A stretch of 64,000 bases of DNA. Origin: Euclidia mi (lineage: Eukaryota; Arthropoda; Insecta; Lepidoptera; Erebidae). The DNA is taken from positions 123,574,331 through 123,638,330 of the forward strand of contig OX123183.2 in NCBI GenBank assembly GCA_944739405.2. Reading direction: 5' to 3'. Each line of letters starts with the position of its first letter. The stretch's first letter is position 1. Both the position numbers and the translations under genes were made by a program. Under the pieces are notes generated by a model. That model was given only the letters and a program-made list of their open reading frames with translations. It was not told where the DNA came from and searched no databases. Positions 11,311 through 22,758 of the stretch are shown one piece after another.

Positions 11311-11830
11311 TTCATACCTTGACTTATTCAAGACTTTTGCGTTGAGGTCCAGAATCCGCTTCCTGTTCGAGCTAGATTTGATAGAATATTTGCTTCTTTA
11401 CAGAACGTTAATTTACCCTGGCCTGTTCAAACCAATAGCGATAGCGATATTCCGTGGCATAGATCAGTTTTAGGACATTTGTGAGAATTGAATCTGTGTA
11501 ACAACTAGAATCATAAAAACCTGAACGACGGCTTAATGTGCTCACTGAGGCAGGAAGCACAATTAACAATTTAATGTGTACAGTATTGCATATTAATAAA
11601 ATATTATGCGCAAAACATTTTTCTTCCTAAACTGCGTAAGTACTCACTGATCAAAATTTATAAAAAAACCTCTTCAACCTTACACATGAATAAAATAGTA
11701 TCATCGCAAAGAGACAGCAAACTGGACATCAAACCGACCAGCGCGGTATAGAAAGTCTAATTCTCCTATTGACTTACAGTGTTACGGTGAACCACAGTAT
11801 GTAGGTTAGGCTTAAGTAAGGCCAAGTTCT

Positions 11831-12337
11831 GTATAATAATAATAATATTCTACCACATACACACATCACCATCTAGCCCCAAACTAAGCAGATCTTGTAC
11901 TATGGGTACTAGATAATGGATAAACATACTTATATGCTTTTTTTTTGTAAATATTAACTTTTTTTGTAAATACTTGTACCTAAACTGTTGCGTTTCGTTC
12001 GGTGAGTGAGAGTGCCGGAGGCCCTATCCCCTATCCCTTCTCCCTGATCCCACTCATCATCCTATCCTTTTTCCCAACCCCAAGGGGCGGCAACGCACTT
12101 GTGACTCCTGTGGTGTTGCTTGTGTCCATGGGCGGCGGTAATTGCTTACTATCAGGCAATCCGTCTGCTCGTTAACCGCCTATTACCATAAAAAATACAT
12201 ACATATTATACATAGAAACACCCAGACCAAGACAAATATCCATGTTCATGCACACAAATGTTTTACTTGAGTGGGAATCGAACCCGCGACCATCGGCGTA
12301 GCAGTAGCTTACACTCTCGCTGCGCCAGCCGGTCGTC
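11831..12337 (-). repeat. SINE family A, minus copy split by another SINE
   Basis: On the plus strand it reads in reverse: (AAT)n tail at 11831-11848, CTACCACATACACACATCAC, the 3' body to about 11940, then after an interruption the body (CATGTTCATGCACACAAATG) and tRNA-like head ending GCCAGCCGGTCGTC at 12337. Box B is visible as GGAATCGAACCCGCGACC. The interruption is the plus-strand SINE at 11945-12190. Confidence 0.75.
11945..12190 (+). repeat. Second SINE family, nested in a family-A SINE
   Basis: It begins near a T-run, contains GCGTTTCGTTCGGTGAGTGA, GGGGCGGCAACGCACTTGTG and TGTCCATGGGCGGCGG, and ends CCGCCTATTACCATAAAAAA. I recall these blocks from lepidopteran repeats. Flanks ATACTTATAT and ATACATACATAT look like an imperfect duplication of the target. 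Confidence 0.6.
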
Positions 12338-12774
12338 CGTGTATAGGACAGACCTTGATCAGAAGCGTACCTTCAAGTTAACAGATAGTAGATCCGATTG
12401 CCTCATCAGCCGATTTTATTGACTTCCATCTGAAAAGCACCACCACACTTCTTCACAAAAAAAACGAACTGTATATATTATCTTTATCTAGTGGTTTATT
12501 TATCTTATAGACGCCCGTTCGTCCTATACGTCCTCGAGGCAGCCATTTTTTTCTGTCACTACAACAGCATAGAGCGAATAGCGAATAATTCACACGTCGC
12601 AGCCAAAGTAACCATAAGTAATAGTGAATAATGCATACACACGTTTTGTTTTAGCCTATATACTATGTTCCACAGGCTTTTCAGTTCATAGTTTATGCGT
12701 AGAAAAGGCAGAGCACCCAGAATATTTAGAAATTTTTCACATAATTATCAAAATGTAATGTGTTTGGACTAAAG

Positions 12775-12885
12775 TAATGTAATTTTGATAATTTCACTTA
12801 CAAAAGTTTGAATTGAGCGGATATCGAATCCGCGACCTTCGCGCGGCAGTCGTTTACACTTCCGCATCACCACCGGGTCGCCTAA
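12775..12885 (-). repeat. tRNA-derived SINE head
   Basis: The minus strand reads CGACCCGGTGGTGATGCGGA and then GCGGATTCGATATCCGCTC, a tRNA-like box A and box B pair. The head matches that of the SINE at 57957 (GACCCGGTGGTGTAGCGG). Confidence 0.6.
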
Positions 12886-13284
12886 AGTTTTAGAACAATC
12901 ACAAATACGTTGTTTTCATCGCAGAATCCGGTCGCTTGTAATCACAACAGCACAAAGTGGAGCTCGAGCTATTACACTAGACAAACACATGTTCATTGTT
13001 TCGATGTTCCATTCGGGACACAAGCAAATAAACGTTTACTCTTATTGTTCTGTTCAGCGTGAATTTACGCTGCGCGCTCGTATGGATCAACAAAAATGCT
13101 CGGCACTGTATTTATTTAATATAAAACAGATGTGACATCGTTTTGCTTTGCGAAATATGTTGCTCGCGCTTTTGAGCACTGTACGGTAGCTATAAGTGGG
13201 TCTTGAATCATTTATTTGTTTTGGGTGTATGTGTGTGTTTCGAAGTTATGTATGCATTATAAATTAATTATCGCTCGCTTAATA

Positions 13285-13415
13285 ATGTGCCCGGTAGATG
13301 GCAATAGACTCGCCCCCTATTAAATTGGGACCCAAACATAACTGGCGAAGTGTGGGTACATACACCTCTGCCTACCCCTTCGGGGATAAAAGGCGTGAAG
13401 TTATGTTATGTCATG
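13285..13415 (+). repeat. Short retroposon sharing the RTE 3' tail
   Basis: The stretch reads GGCAATAGACTCGCCCCCTA, GGGACCCAAACATAACTGGC and ends CTGCCTACCCCTTCGGGGAT then AAAAGGCGTGAAGTTATG. The CCCCTTCGGGG hairpin and the GGCGTG end recur at 15335-15450, in reverse at 37235-37375, and at the 3' ends of both RTE-like copies. Confidence 0.6.
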
Positions 13416-14444
13416 TGTGTTTCTAAACGGTTCACATTGCTTGGAACTTTACGAGTGAAAACATTGACAGTCGATACATAAGTGGGAGTGAGGGAAGCTA
13501 AAGAACCTAAAATAAATGTGTGTGTTCTAAAGAGTAACTAATATGCAGACTTCCAGCTCGTTCACCGTAGTCTAGCAGCCCTGTCAGCATCTAAAGGGAT
13601 TCACAAGATACAGGCGACGCGGCATCGTCACTTTTTAAGCATGGCTGGTGACAGAAAAGAATATTGTTTAATAATACGGCAATAAGATTGAAATTTGACC
13701 TCTTGGAGAAAATAATTCGTGATGTCTCAGCATCGAATATCTAACTTATAAGTGTCGTTGAGTATTCTAGTTTATTGTTATACTATTAAGTTATCATTTC
13801 CTCAGGCGCTACAATATTTACTACTTACTATAGCATGCCGATACTAGTCACGGAGTTGTACTCGCCTGTTTCAACTTTATGAGTACAATTTGTTGCTATA
13901 TTTAGATGCCATCACCCACGAATTGGTACCTTTTCTCAACTCTATAGGTAAACACTATTAACTCTGCTTTTTAAACATATTTGCTGTGTCTTTCAAACTT
14001 GAAATCTGTATGTAAGAAGTGCTGCTCCACAGCATCATTTACTCTAATGGTGCCTTGCATCATTTGACTTCATCATTTTCATCAACATTATCATCAGCCT
14101 GGATCAATCTACTGCTGGATATATGCCCCTCTAATGGCACGCCACTAAGCAAATTAACAATAAAAAATTGAACTTAATTTCCTTAACATACTTGAAGTAC
14201 AATTACTGGCTAGTTCACCCTATCGTATAGTCTACCCGTGAACTCTGGCGTCGGGGTCACGCGCGGGTGCGCGTGCGAGTGAGATAGCTGTGACTTCAAG
14301 GCGCGGGGCGCTAGTGAGCGGGCGGGGTAAAATTTGAGTTTGAGCTGGAGTAGTATGGACTTTTAAGGCCCTTTGAATCCAGCCACTGCTAGCTAATTTG
14401 ATTTCAGTAATCGCTTATTAGCAGTTCGAATGAGGCAACTTGAC
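13416..14444. other. No gene seen
   Basis: Mixed AT-rich sequence. At 14080-14150 there is a short repeat fragment (CATCAGCCTGGATCAATCTA, CTACTGCTGGATATATGCCC) and at 14250-14340 a GC-rich patch. No ORF, RNA or terminal repeats are supportable. Confidence 0.4.
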
Positions 14445-14567
14445 GGCCAGCAATAAAAAATAAATGACTTTTTACGTTCTACTTTTCTTATTTAAAACAA
14501 GTTATCACTTGCAAGCAAACGTGCTATACCAGAAAAATAATATAATCCACATAGAGCTGATATAAGC
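14445..14567. repeat. Direct repeat, copy 1 (copy 2 at 16125-16249)
   Basis: Both copies start GCCAGCAATAAAAA and contain TTTTTACGTTCTA, TTATTTAAAACA, CACTTGCAAGCAA and CCACATAGA. Identity is roughly 80-85 percent by eye. The family is not recognised. Confidence 0.65.
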
Positions 14568-16007
14568 CGTTAACACTAGCAGACACCTACAACTCTTTAA
14601 TTCCCGCCAGCGCTACATTGCATTGTGCAATAATTCCACAAATCTTTAATAAAAGAAAACAATTATTTCGTGAATTCGTTTGCTAAATTTTCTCTTAAGT
14701 AACACTATTTTATTTCAGTGGGCAAGTAAAGCAAGTGGCTAGGTTGAGTTTGAATGACTTGACTGCTTTGATGAACTTATTTGCAACAAAAAAACATTAT
14801 ACTACCGTAAGGTACTAATTATATATTCTGTGATACTACGGAGAATTGAACTGTTGCTTGCAAATAAACGATTTCTTTTACAGGTTTACGGCCGGTCCCT
14901 ATACATTGATTAGGCTAATACGAATACATATTTGACGTAATTAGCCAAAAATACACTTTATTTTTCATATTTTCAAGCCATACTGATACGAACGCCAACA
15001 ATTATAAAAGCAAGCCCTAGCGGCGTCCTGTCTGGTCTGCCTGAACGCGATAAACTGAAAAACTATGAACGAATTTTTAATGGGTTTCACCTTTAGATTT
15101 CGATTCGATTTAGATTTTTTTATTTATACACTCACGCCTGTATCCCCGAACTGGTAGGCAGTGGTGTAAACATTACACCCACAAGGAATATCAAGTGTAT
15201 AATTAACGGTTACGCTGCGGTCGATTATTACTTTAAATATTTGACAATAGATATACAAATAATCAATCGTGCTAATAACACTAAGATTAGTCTTGAGTAG
15301 TAATTCAATTTAATTACTACTCAAGACGACCTTGGCAATAGGCTTGCCCCCTATTACATTGGGACCGAAACATAACTGCCGAAATGTAGGTGGTAATACA
15401 CCTCTGCCTACCCCTTAAGGGATAAAGGCGTGATGTTAAGAAGTTATGTTCAACACGACCTCCTGCTGAGCAAAAAAGTTATTTACCTATCACTAGTTCA
15501 ACTAGCGAATAAAGAAGACAAAAACATTTAATTTCTGTCGCTTTTCTTGTTGATGATTAAAAATCTCTATCTGCCAACCAACTACAAAACTAGAAATATA
15601 TTTTGCACAAAAATACACGTACTTAATGAATTATAAAACTAGAAACAGTAAAATATTTCACCACGCTCACTGAAACAGCGCTTAACAAAATTTTATTTAC
15701 TAACAAACTTATGCAGTTACTTTTAAATTAGGTTGACTGAAATAAAATGCAGGAAACTACCATGGAAGTCGCATAACATAACTTTAAGGGTAACTGGGTT
15801 AGGATCCTTACTTCATTTCTAAAAAAATGTTTTGCTTCTTTCACACATACTAATATAATGTGATGATTGTAGTGAAATAAAATGAATTGTTCCTTTTATT
15901 CGTGTAAACTTTTAAAAGTGTATGCTTCATTTCACCGTTGTCCTAGTTCCATTCGAGATTTTCACCTCGGAGACTGGGCTCCGCAATACGAAATACCACC
16001 TGTTCGC
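14568..16007. other. No gene seen; two short retroposon tails
   Basis: At 15125-15180 a minus-strand fragment of the RTE-tail repeat (CTCACGCCTGTATCCCCGAA) appears, and at 15335-15450 a plus-strand copy, so the two face each other. The remainder is AT-rich and unassigned. Confidence 0.4.
15335..15450 (+). repeat. Short retroposon sharing the RTE 3' tail
   Basis: It reads GGCAATAGGCTTGCCCCCTA, GGGACCGAAACATAACTGCC and CTGCCTACCCCTTAAGGGAT followed by AAAGGCGTG. Same family as 13285-13415; the terminal hairpin is slightly altered (CCCCTTAAGGG). Confidence 0.6.
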
Positions 16008-16120
16008 TTTTATAAAATTGTTGCGTTACTGAATGACTGACAAACAACGTAGTCGAATCTTCAGAGCGTAAAAAGTAACTGTAATTTGGCTTGTAGGTTC
16101 CTTGAGGACATGAGGCATAA
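16008..16120 (+). repeat. Degraded Helitron-like fragment
   Basis: The stretch TTGTTGCGTTACTGAATGAC, GACAAACAACGTAGTCGAAT and GTAGGTTCCTTGAGGACATG parallels the 5' half of the Helitron-like copies at 31648-31855 and 60057-60263 (CTTGCGTTACTGACTGACTG, GTTCCTTGGGGACC). No CTAG end is present. Confidence 0.5.
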
Positions 16121-16124
16121 ATAC

Positions 16125-16249
16125 CGCCAGCAATAAAAATGAAATGCATTTTTACGTTCTATGTGTTCTTATTTAAAACACGTTACCACTTGCAAGCAAC
16201 CGTGCCATGTCAGACAAATAATATACTCCACATAGACCTGATATTAGGT
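16125..16249. repeat. Direct repeat, copy 2 (copy 1 at 14445-14567)
   Basis: Matches 14445-14567 over its length, with small indels. It directly follows the degraded Helitron-like fragment. Confidence 0.6.
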
Positions 16250-16400
16250 TTTTACCTATGAAATTGCCGCTCTGCCGTACTGGCCAATTCACAACAAAAT
16301 ATTTATTTTTGGCTGATATTTCTAATTTCAAATTAATTTTATTTAAAAAACATGGATTTTTTTTTCTGAAATCGTCATTTGTTTAGTTAGTGTTACCGAG

Positions 16401-16826
16401 CCGATTGTACCGATACCAGCAAGCCAACTCAAAACGTGGCTACGCGAGAGAACCGCACATGAACACGAAAAACAGTTGGCAAACATAAAATAATGCAGAC
16501 AAACAAAAGATGCTATCCCCTGCTTGAACAAGCGACTCTCACACAAGCTGCTGCATTCTAATAGAAAAACACTTAAGCATCTGACGGGCATAATAACCGG
16601 CCACTGTCCACTCAACAAGCACCTATTCAACATGGGCGTCACGGACAGCCCACTGTAAAGGGGCTGCATGGAAACCGAAGAAACACCCGCTCACGTCATT
16701 CTGCACTGTACAAGTGTGAGCGATCAACGGGCAAAGCTGCTGAACAACCCCAGAACCATGAGTGAAGCTTTAAACGACACCAGCCAACTAATGGCTTTCT
16801 GGAAGGAACTAAGGTGGTATGAGTAG
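16401..16826 (+). pseudogene. 3' end of an RNase H-bearing LINE (I/R1/Jockey group)
   Basis: One plus frame reads the end of an RNase H and the C-terminal region of a LINE pol: VPIPASQLKTWLRERTAHEH, then LKHLTGIITGHCPLNKHLFN, NMGVTDSPL, GCMETEETPAHVILHC (a C-x-H-C knuckle), and LMAFWKELRWYE before TAG 16824-16826. Two internal stops (after LANIK and after TDSPL) inactivate it. The layout of RNase H followed by a Cys/His knuckle fits the I group. After the stop, about 95 bases of 3' UTR end in a (CTA)n tail at about 16905-16921, directly abutting the 5' part of the mariner, so it probably inserted there. Confidence 0.7.
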
Positions 16827-16921
16827 TCGGCGTCAATCAAGTCGCCACTTACGCACAATGGCCCAAATAAGTGGCAAAGTGCGGAAAACCCACGACCAAC
16901 TACTACAACTACTACTACTAC

Positions 16922-17081
16922 TAGTTATTGTTACTTTTTCTTCGCATTCGAACTTGTTTCGTCATCATGGATACGTTGAAAATTCGAATAATTATGAAGT
17001 ACGAGTACCGTCGTGGCAGCAAAGCGGCACAAGCGGCACGCAACATCAACGACGTTTACGGAGCGCACACTACAAACGAAC
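16922..17081 (+). mobile_element. mariner piece 1: 5' UTR and transposase N-terminus
   Basis: An ATG at 16967 opens a frame reading MDTLKIRIIMKYEYRRGSKA followed by AQAARNINDVYGAHTTNE, the N-terminal helix-turn-helix of an irritans-type mariner transposase. It ends where the errantivirus LTR begins (17082). The transposase continues at 26964. No mariner TIR is visible upstream, where the LINE end at 16401-16921 abuts. Confidence 0.85.
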
Positions 17082-17313
17082 TGTTATCCGGGTTTAAACG
17101 ATAGACTTTTAAAAAAAAGATTTATTTCGTTTAGTTTAATGTTAAGGATTATTTATACAAATAGACGAGTTCGGTAGACGTCTTGAACGTTTGGGGATTA
17201 GGGACCGACTGTCTGAAAGTGGGCATCATACTACAGATTAGAACGCGGATTGCTGACCAAGCGTTTGGTCTGCATAGGGTAAGCACAAAGCGATACATTT
17301 TAGGGATATAACA
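17082..17313 (-). repeat. Errantivirus 3' LTR
   Basis: It spans 232 bases, with ends TGTTAT...ATAACA forming a 6-base inverted repeat. It matches 26732-26963 except for a G/A change near base 10 and an A/T change near base 36. Confidence 0.92.
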
Positions 17314-17330
17314 ACCCCCCCAACAAGAGG
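17314..17330 (-). other. Polypurine tract of the errantivirus
   Basis: Just inside the 3' LTR the minus strand reads TTGTTGGGGGGGT, a G-run expected for priming plus-strand DNA synthesis in LTR elements. Confidence 0.6.
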
Positions 17331-17356
17331 AAACTTACACATTTTAGTGCTAAGTT

Positions 17357-19168
17357 TTAGGAATCTATTCTAATTCGCGGAATTGGTATTTGTTCCAATT
17401 CCTGATTATCGTCTGTTGCTATGCCGGAATCTGTTATATTAATTTGTTTATGTTTGGGACATTTACCGAATCCGTTTAAGAACTTATACAATACAATGAT
17501 TATAATTATAATAGTCACAAAGATAGTCATTATAGGATAGTAAGACTTATATTCTATTAGCGGGCTAGGTTTATTTATAATTTCATTGATATCTGTCATG
17601 AACTGATTGTTTGTAATACTTGTGATTTTATCTAAGTTTGCATTTAAAAGCTTTACAGGCTCTAATTTTGGTTTAAGTAAATTAAATTTATCTTTATCAC
17701 AACAAGGGTCATCAATTAAATTAAAGTCTGATAATATTGGTTTTATTGTTATCGTAATGTTAGATTTAGTTATAAATTCTTTATTATTACTGTAAGCTTT
17801 GCAATTTGATTTTAGGTTCATTATTCTTGTACCCAAAAGTTTGTACTCTGATGTTGTTGTCTGACACTCGACTATTAGTTTAAGAGGTTCAGTTTCAACG
17901 AATAGCCACCTATTACCTTTCAATTCTTGCCAGATATCAATTTGTCCGAAAATTAATTTGGTTTTACATTGAAGTGGCAATTTAATAGGTATTTTACATA
18001 GCATTTCTGTTTCACAAATCGGATAATTTTGAATTGAATATATATCAATATCGTTGCATATGAATATTTGGTTACCCGCTATAATACATTTTCTTAAATC
18101 ACTAAAACATATATATGTATTCTTATCACTACTTATAGCTACATATTTACAATTAGGTAACACCATTGCTTAAGAGTTTGGTTGCTGGTTGTCATGTGGA
18201 ATTGGTATAGGTATCGGTTTAAATAAACTATATTCTATTCTATTGACTAAGGGTATTTTTATAATGTATACTATTTTATTGTTTACAAAGATACATGACA
18301 GTTTGGCTACATCAATTATAGTATGTATATTATTAAGACTTAAGCTGATAGGTAGTTCTTTATGTTTATCTAAGTGTCTAATATTGTCTACTAGTTCATC
18401 ATACAGTTGTTTAGGGGTTAACACAGATGGATGTATAGAATGACTTTTTGTAAACATTATAGCATTAACAACATTTTCGATTCTGAATGACAAGGTAAGT
18501 AAAGAGGATGATAATTCATTATATATTTCATTTAATTTAATTTCGGAATACAATTTTGAATTTATTTCAGATGCGTTTTTAAAACTTATGACCAATGAAT
18601 CAATAGCGTCATTTAAACGGGCTTCATTAATATTTATTATTTTTAATGTTTCATTGTAATGGTGTAATGCTGTATTAGTCATTAAAACATTATCCTTTAT
18701 TAAGGATGCCAATTTTTTATTGCTATCATTTAAAGTTTGAATGGCGTTATTGTATTTCATCGCATCATCTTCATCCATCGTTCCTATAATTTGTTTGAAC
18801 ATAGTACCAATTCCAGCAAACCATGGTGACCTTTTATCTTGTTCAGTAATGAGATGAGAGATGGCACTGTTATCTCTTAGAATACTATCAAGACGCGGCA
18901 GTAAGGGTTGAAGAAAGTTATGACATTTAGAAACATTCAATTCATTTTGTTGGCAAATGAATCTAGCAGTTCCTAAAACAGTTTTAATGTTATAAATATG
19001 CGGTTTCATATAACCAATGTCAATAGGAACTAAAACATGTAGATATTCATTAGAAATTTTAACGGTGCCTGACGTTTCGAAATAGATGCCTGGGCTTTTG
19101 TCTATCTGTTGTATAACATCTGCAGCAAGAACGCAGACGCTCGTTGCGGCAATTCTGAAAGGCGACAT
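17357..19168 (-). pseudogene. env, baculovirus F-like fusion glycoprotein, interrupted by one stop
   Basis: The frame from 19168 begins with a hydrophobic leader (AATSVCVLAADV). Around residues 110-135 a dibasic KR precedes a hydrophobic segment and IGTMDEDDA, the region that in F-like proteins follows the cleavage site. A long helical heptad region comes next. An in-frame TAA at 18170-18172 stops it. The same frame is open again from 18169 to 17357, with several cysteines and a transmembrane helix (IMTIFVTIIIIIIVLYKFL) near the C-terminus and a short cytoplasmic tail. Env proteins of this type mediate membrane fusion in errantiviruses; that role is inferred from family. As read it cannot make a full-length product. 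Confidence 0.85.
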
Positions 19169-19293
19169 ATTCTATCACTTAATCTAATAATGTAAAACTT
19201 GTATATTAAATAGTATAAATGTTAATTGTATAGTTAGATAGTAAAATGTAAAATAAAAGTGTATATCTGGTAGTAAAATAAAATAAAAGTTTA

Positions 19294-20754
19294 TCATTCT
19301 ACGTTGACTTCTGCCAACTTAATCTCATCGTAATGATACTTTACGTGTCTACGATTCATGAGTAAAGTAAGGGTATTGTTGCCATTTATACGAACAACCT
19401 TAAAGGGGCCTTTCCAAATAGGTGATAATGCTTTACGTAGACGTAAATGGTTCTTCACATAAACCATATCTCCAGCTTTGTATTGGACTGGTTTTGTATG
19501 TTTATCATAATAGGTTTTTGAAATAGTTTTAGATTTCAAAATGTTTTCTATAGCTTTCTCACGGGAAAGTTTCAATCGTTGCTGTAAAACTCTAACGTAA
19601 GTATTATAACTAGGTTCCAGTGGGGTTTCATATATTGAGGACGGGATAGAGGCTTTATGACCAAATAATAGCTCGTAAGGGGTGAAATGAGTAGTTGAGT
19701 GAATAGTTGTATTATAGGTGAGCATTGCAGTATAGACAAATCTAGGCCAGTTGGTTTGGTTTTCGTTTATGAAAGATTTAAGGTACTCTTTTAAAGTGGA
19801 GTGGCTTCTTTCCAGTGCCCCTTGAGTTTGCGGATGATAAGGGGTAGACATAAGTTGTTTTACTTTCAAAAATGTGCATGTTTGCTTGAACAATTCGGCC
19901 GTGAAATTAGTTCCTTAATCGGTTAAGATGGTCTTTGGAATACCGAATTGAGCAATAAAATGAACGAGGCATTCAGCAGTTTCTTCTGCGGTTGCATTTG
20001 AAATTGGATAAGCTGCCGAATATTTTGTGAGATCATCTTGCAATGTTAAAATGAACTTTAATTTGGCGTTGCCAGCCTCGGGTAGGGGGCCCACAATATC
20101 TAAAGCCACTCGCTCAAAAGGTTGTGTCGAAGTTGTAGTGATTTGCATGGGAGCGCGGTTAGTTTTGCGCAAAGCTTTGTTAGTCTGACACAATTCACAC
20201 CTGCGGACATAATTTTCAATATCACTGCGCATATTTCGCCAATAATACTTTTCTTGGATTCTGCCTAACATTCTATTTGACCCTAGGTGGCCTGCAATTG
20301 GGAGATCATGATTTTCTCTTAGAATTTTTATAATTTCGCTCATAGAAGGATATATTACGGTATTTTTATAAATATTTATCGTTATGTTAGTGTCATGAAA
20401 TAGGTACATAATTATATTATATATTTTCATAAAAGTATGAGAGTCAAAAGGATTTCGGAAGTCTGAGATACTAAATTCGTTGACATTTTGTGATATTAAC
20501 TCGTTTTTTAACATATTCAAACTTTTAAAAATATCTTCATAACTATTGGAATCGTAGTGATATACTTTAACAAAAAGAAAGTAATAGGTGATATTATCTT
20601 TTTCAAATTTTATGTATGAATAGAGTGTTCTTTCTCTCGATAGACATTCTTTAGAATCAGAAAGTTTACTAAGAACATCTTTGACGTAATGGTTTGACTC
20701 ATCTAAATCAATAGAAGTCGGTATGACGATGCATTTAGATTTAGTTTTATGCAA
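19294..20754 (-). pseudogene. pol C-terminal part: integrase, interrupted by one stop
   Basis: Integrase inserts the DNA copy into host chromosomes. In order the frame shows the HHCC zinc region (GHLGSNRMLGRIQEKYYWRN, then RRCELCQTNK), the first catalytic Asp (ERVALDIVGPL) and the second Asp (TILTD). An in-frame TAA at 19915-19917 comes immediately after that Asp. The frame reopens and shows the catalytic Glu block (YHPQTQGALERSHSTLKEYL) and a C-terminal GPF module (IWKGPFKVVRI). Upstream it is contiguous, across a TAG, with the segment at 20764-21201. Confidence 0.88.
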
Positions 20755-20763
20755 ATTTTCATT

Positions 20764-21201
20764 CTATTCTTGGATCTTGGTATTAAATGTAATTGATTTG
20801 TTATTTATAGTATTTAAGCATTTAGAATATGTATCATTATTAATATTAATGATTTCATTGGATGGTGGAGTAGGAATATCAAAATCTTCTGGGAGTTCTA
20901 CATCCTCTGGAATCTCAAAGTCATCGGGTAGTTCAAGTATTTCAGGTAAGTCGGGGTTTTCCCTAATTATAATTTCAGGACTTAAAGGAGGAGGAGGACG
21001 TTCACGCTCTCTACTAACTACGGGTTCTTCGACAGGTAAGTCATCAGGATTTTCAGGATTAGGCTGCGATGGAACATTATCAGGTATAGTATTATCATTC
21101 TGTTGGACTGGGTTTACTACATATCGCGAGAGGGCATCGGCATTTGTATTAATTTTACCCTTCTTATATTGGATTTCATAATCATACTCCTCTAACGCCA
21201 T
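20764..21201 (-). pseudogene. pol: end of RNase H and an acidic, proline-rich linker
   Basis: The first 25 residues (LEEYDYEIQYKKGKINTNAD then ALSRY) are the typical RNase H end of Ty3/Gypsy pol. They overlap the RT frame at 21192-22634 with a shift, so a small indel lies near 21195-21201. Then follows about 80 residues rich in Pro, Glu and Asp (PDDLPVEEP, ERPPPPLSPE, LPDDFEIPEDVELPEDFDIP). A TAG at 20764-20766 ends it in frame with the integrase segment below. A linker of this composition between RNase H and integrase is unusual in my experience. Confidence 0.8.
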
Positions 21202-22634
21202 CGTATTAGGCGAGATCCGGGGTCTTTACAATTGAACAGCCAGTTAAGAGGTTTATGGTCTGTTATAATTTTAAATCGACGGCCAAAAAGATATGGGCGG
21301 AATACCTTGGTGCCGTGGACGATAGCTAGACACTCTTTCTCAGTGACACTATAATTGCATTCCGCTTTATTTAGTGTCCTGGAGGCATAGGCAATAGGTC
21401 TGTCTTTTCCGACTTCTCCTTGAGATAATATTGCAGAAATTGCATAATTAGAAGCATCACAAATTAAAATGAAGGGTTTTGTGAAATCGGGATATATAAG
21501 TACTGGGGCTGTAACTAATTTATTTTTAAGCTGTTCAAAAGCTAATTGTTGACTATTAGTCCAGATAAATGGGACATCCTTTTTTAGAAGAGCTGTAAGG
21601 GATTTAGCAAATTTAGAAAATTCGGGTATAAAGCGTCGGTAATATGAGGCTAGTCCAAGAAAAGACTTTATGTATTTCGGACATTTAGGGACAGGAAATT
21701 GTACTACGGCTTTTATCTTTTCGGGGTTAGGTTTGACTCCCTCGTCGCTAATAATGTGACCTAGGTAAGCCACTTCTTTTCTGAGAAATTCGCATTTCTC
21801 TGTCTGCAATTTTAGTTTATAGGTTCTCAATCTTTCAAAAACTAAAGCGATCTTTTCGATGCTTGAAATCAAGGAATGGGAGTATATAACGATATCGTCG
21901 AGGTACACAAAGCAGTGTGTGCCTTGTAATCCCGATAGTACAGCATTCATTGTTCTTTGAAACGTTGCAGGGGCATTTTTCAACTCAAACGGCATTCTGT
22001 TGAATTCAAAATGACCGTCTGGGACGCTAAATGCAGTTTTAGGGCTATCAGCGGGATCCATTCGCACCTGATGGAATCCAGATGCCAGGTCTAATGTTGA
22101 GAAATATTTGCTTTGACCTAGCTGATCTAATATCTCACTTATTTGAGGAATTGGGTAAGTTTCTCCAACTGTAATGTCATTTAACTTCCGGTAGTCTATG
22201 ACAATTCGCCACTTTCTCAGCCCGGATGAGTTTGTCTTCTTTGGAACTATCCAAATTGGCAAAGACCATGGAGATTTGGAGGGTTTAATAATATTTTCGT
22301 TTAACATTTTATAAATTTGGGTCTTGACCTCATTTTTATGAATTTCGGGGAATCTGTAAGATTTTACACTTATAGGTTGGGAATTTGTTGTTTTAATTTC
22401 GTGTTTGATAATATCTGTGCAGGTCAATTGATCTCCTGGTAAATGGAATACATCTGCATACTGACTACATATATCTTTCAGAAGTTCTGATTCTTCTTCA
22501 TTGAGGTGAGACATACGTAAGAGGTCAAATAACTTTTGTGTTCTTTCGATACTATTATTAACGTCGTTGTTATTTGGATTGGCATTAGCATTAAATTGTT
22601 GATTATAATCAATAGGATGTAAGGTAACTAACAA
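21192..22634 (-). CDS. pol: reverse transcriptase and RNase H
   Basis: A 480-residue open frame with the Ty3/Gypsy RT order: WSLPIWIVPKK, the palm block FSTLDLASGFHQVRMDP with a catalytic Asp, NAPATFQRTMN, then FVYLDDIVIYS with the other two Asp. YLGHIIS and the connection domain follow, then RNase H (FILICDASNYAISAILSQ, then KECLAIVHG and FKIITDHKPL). It ends LIRWR at a stop created by the frameshift near 21195. The frame is open upstream to about 22755, where it meets the protease frame in another phase. This is the best preserved part of pol. Confidence 0.92.
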   Translation of the reverse strand: MLVTLHPIDYNQQFNANANPNNNDVNNSIERTQKLFDLLRMSHLNEEESELLKDICSQYADVFHLPGDQLTCTDIIKHEIKTTNSQPISVKSYRFPEIHKNEVKTQIYKMLNENIIKPSKSPWSLPIWIVPKKTNSSGLRKWRIVIDYRKLNDITVGETYPIPQISEILDQLGQSKYFSTLDLASGFHQVRMDPADSPKTAFSVPDGHFEFNRMPFELKNAPATFQRTMNAVLSGLQGTHCFVYLDDIVIYSHSLISSIEKIALVFERLRTYKLKLQTEKCEFLRKEVAYLGHIISDEGVKPNPEKIKAVVQFPVPKCPKYIKSFLGLASYYRRFIPEFSKFAKSLTALLKKDVPFIWTNSQQLAFEQLKNKLVTAPVLIYPDFTKPFILICDASNYAISAILSQGEVGKDRPIAYASRTLNKAECNYSVTEKECLAIVHGTKVFRPYLFGRRFKIITDHKPLNWLFNCKDPGSRLIRWR

Positions 22635-22758
22635 ATTAGAATTTATTTGAACTGTTTCGTCAGAGGTGTTAAGTACTGTAAGGTTAACTCTGTTGTTAGT
22701 TTTTACTCTAACCAGACAGCTGGATATTAAGATAGAATTTGATATGTGTTGATAAATT

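Noticed and set aside
14445..16249. The direct repeat pair as LTRs of an unknown element
   Set aside because: The copies are only about 125 bases and 80-85 percent alike, lack TG...CA ends, and no retroelement ORF lies between them.
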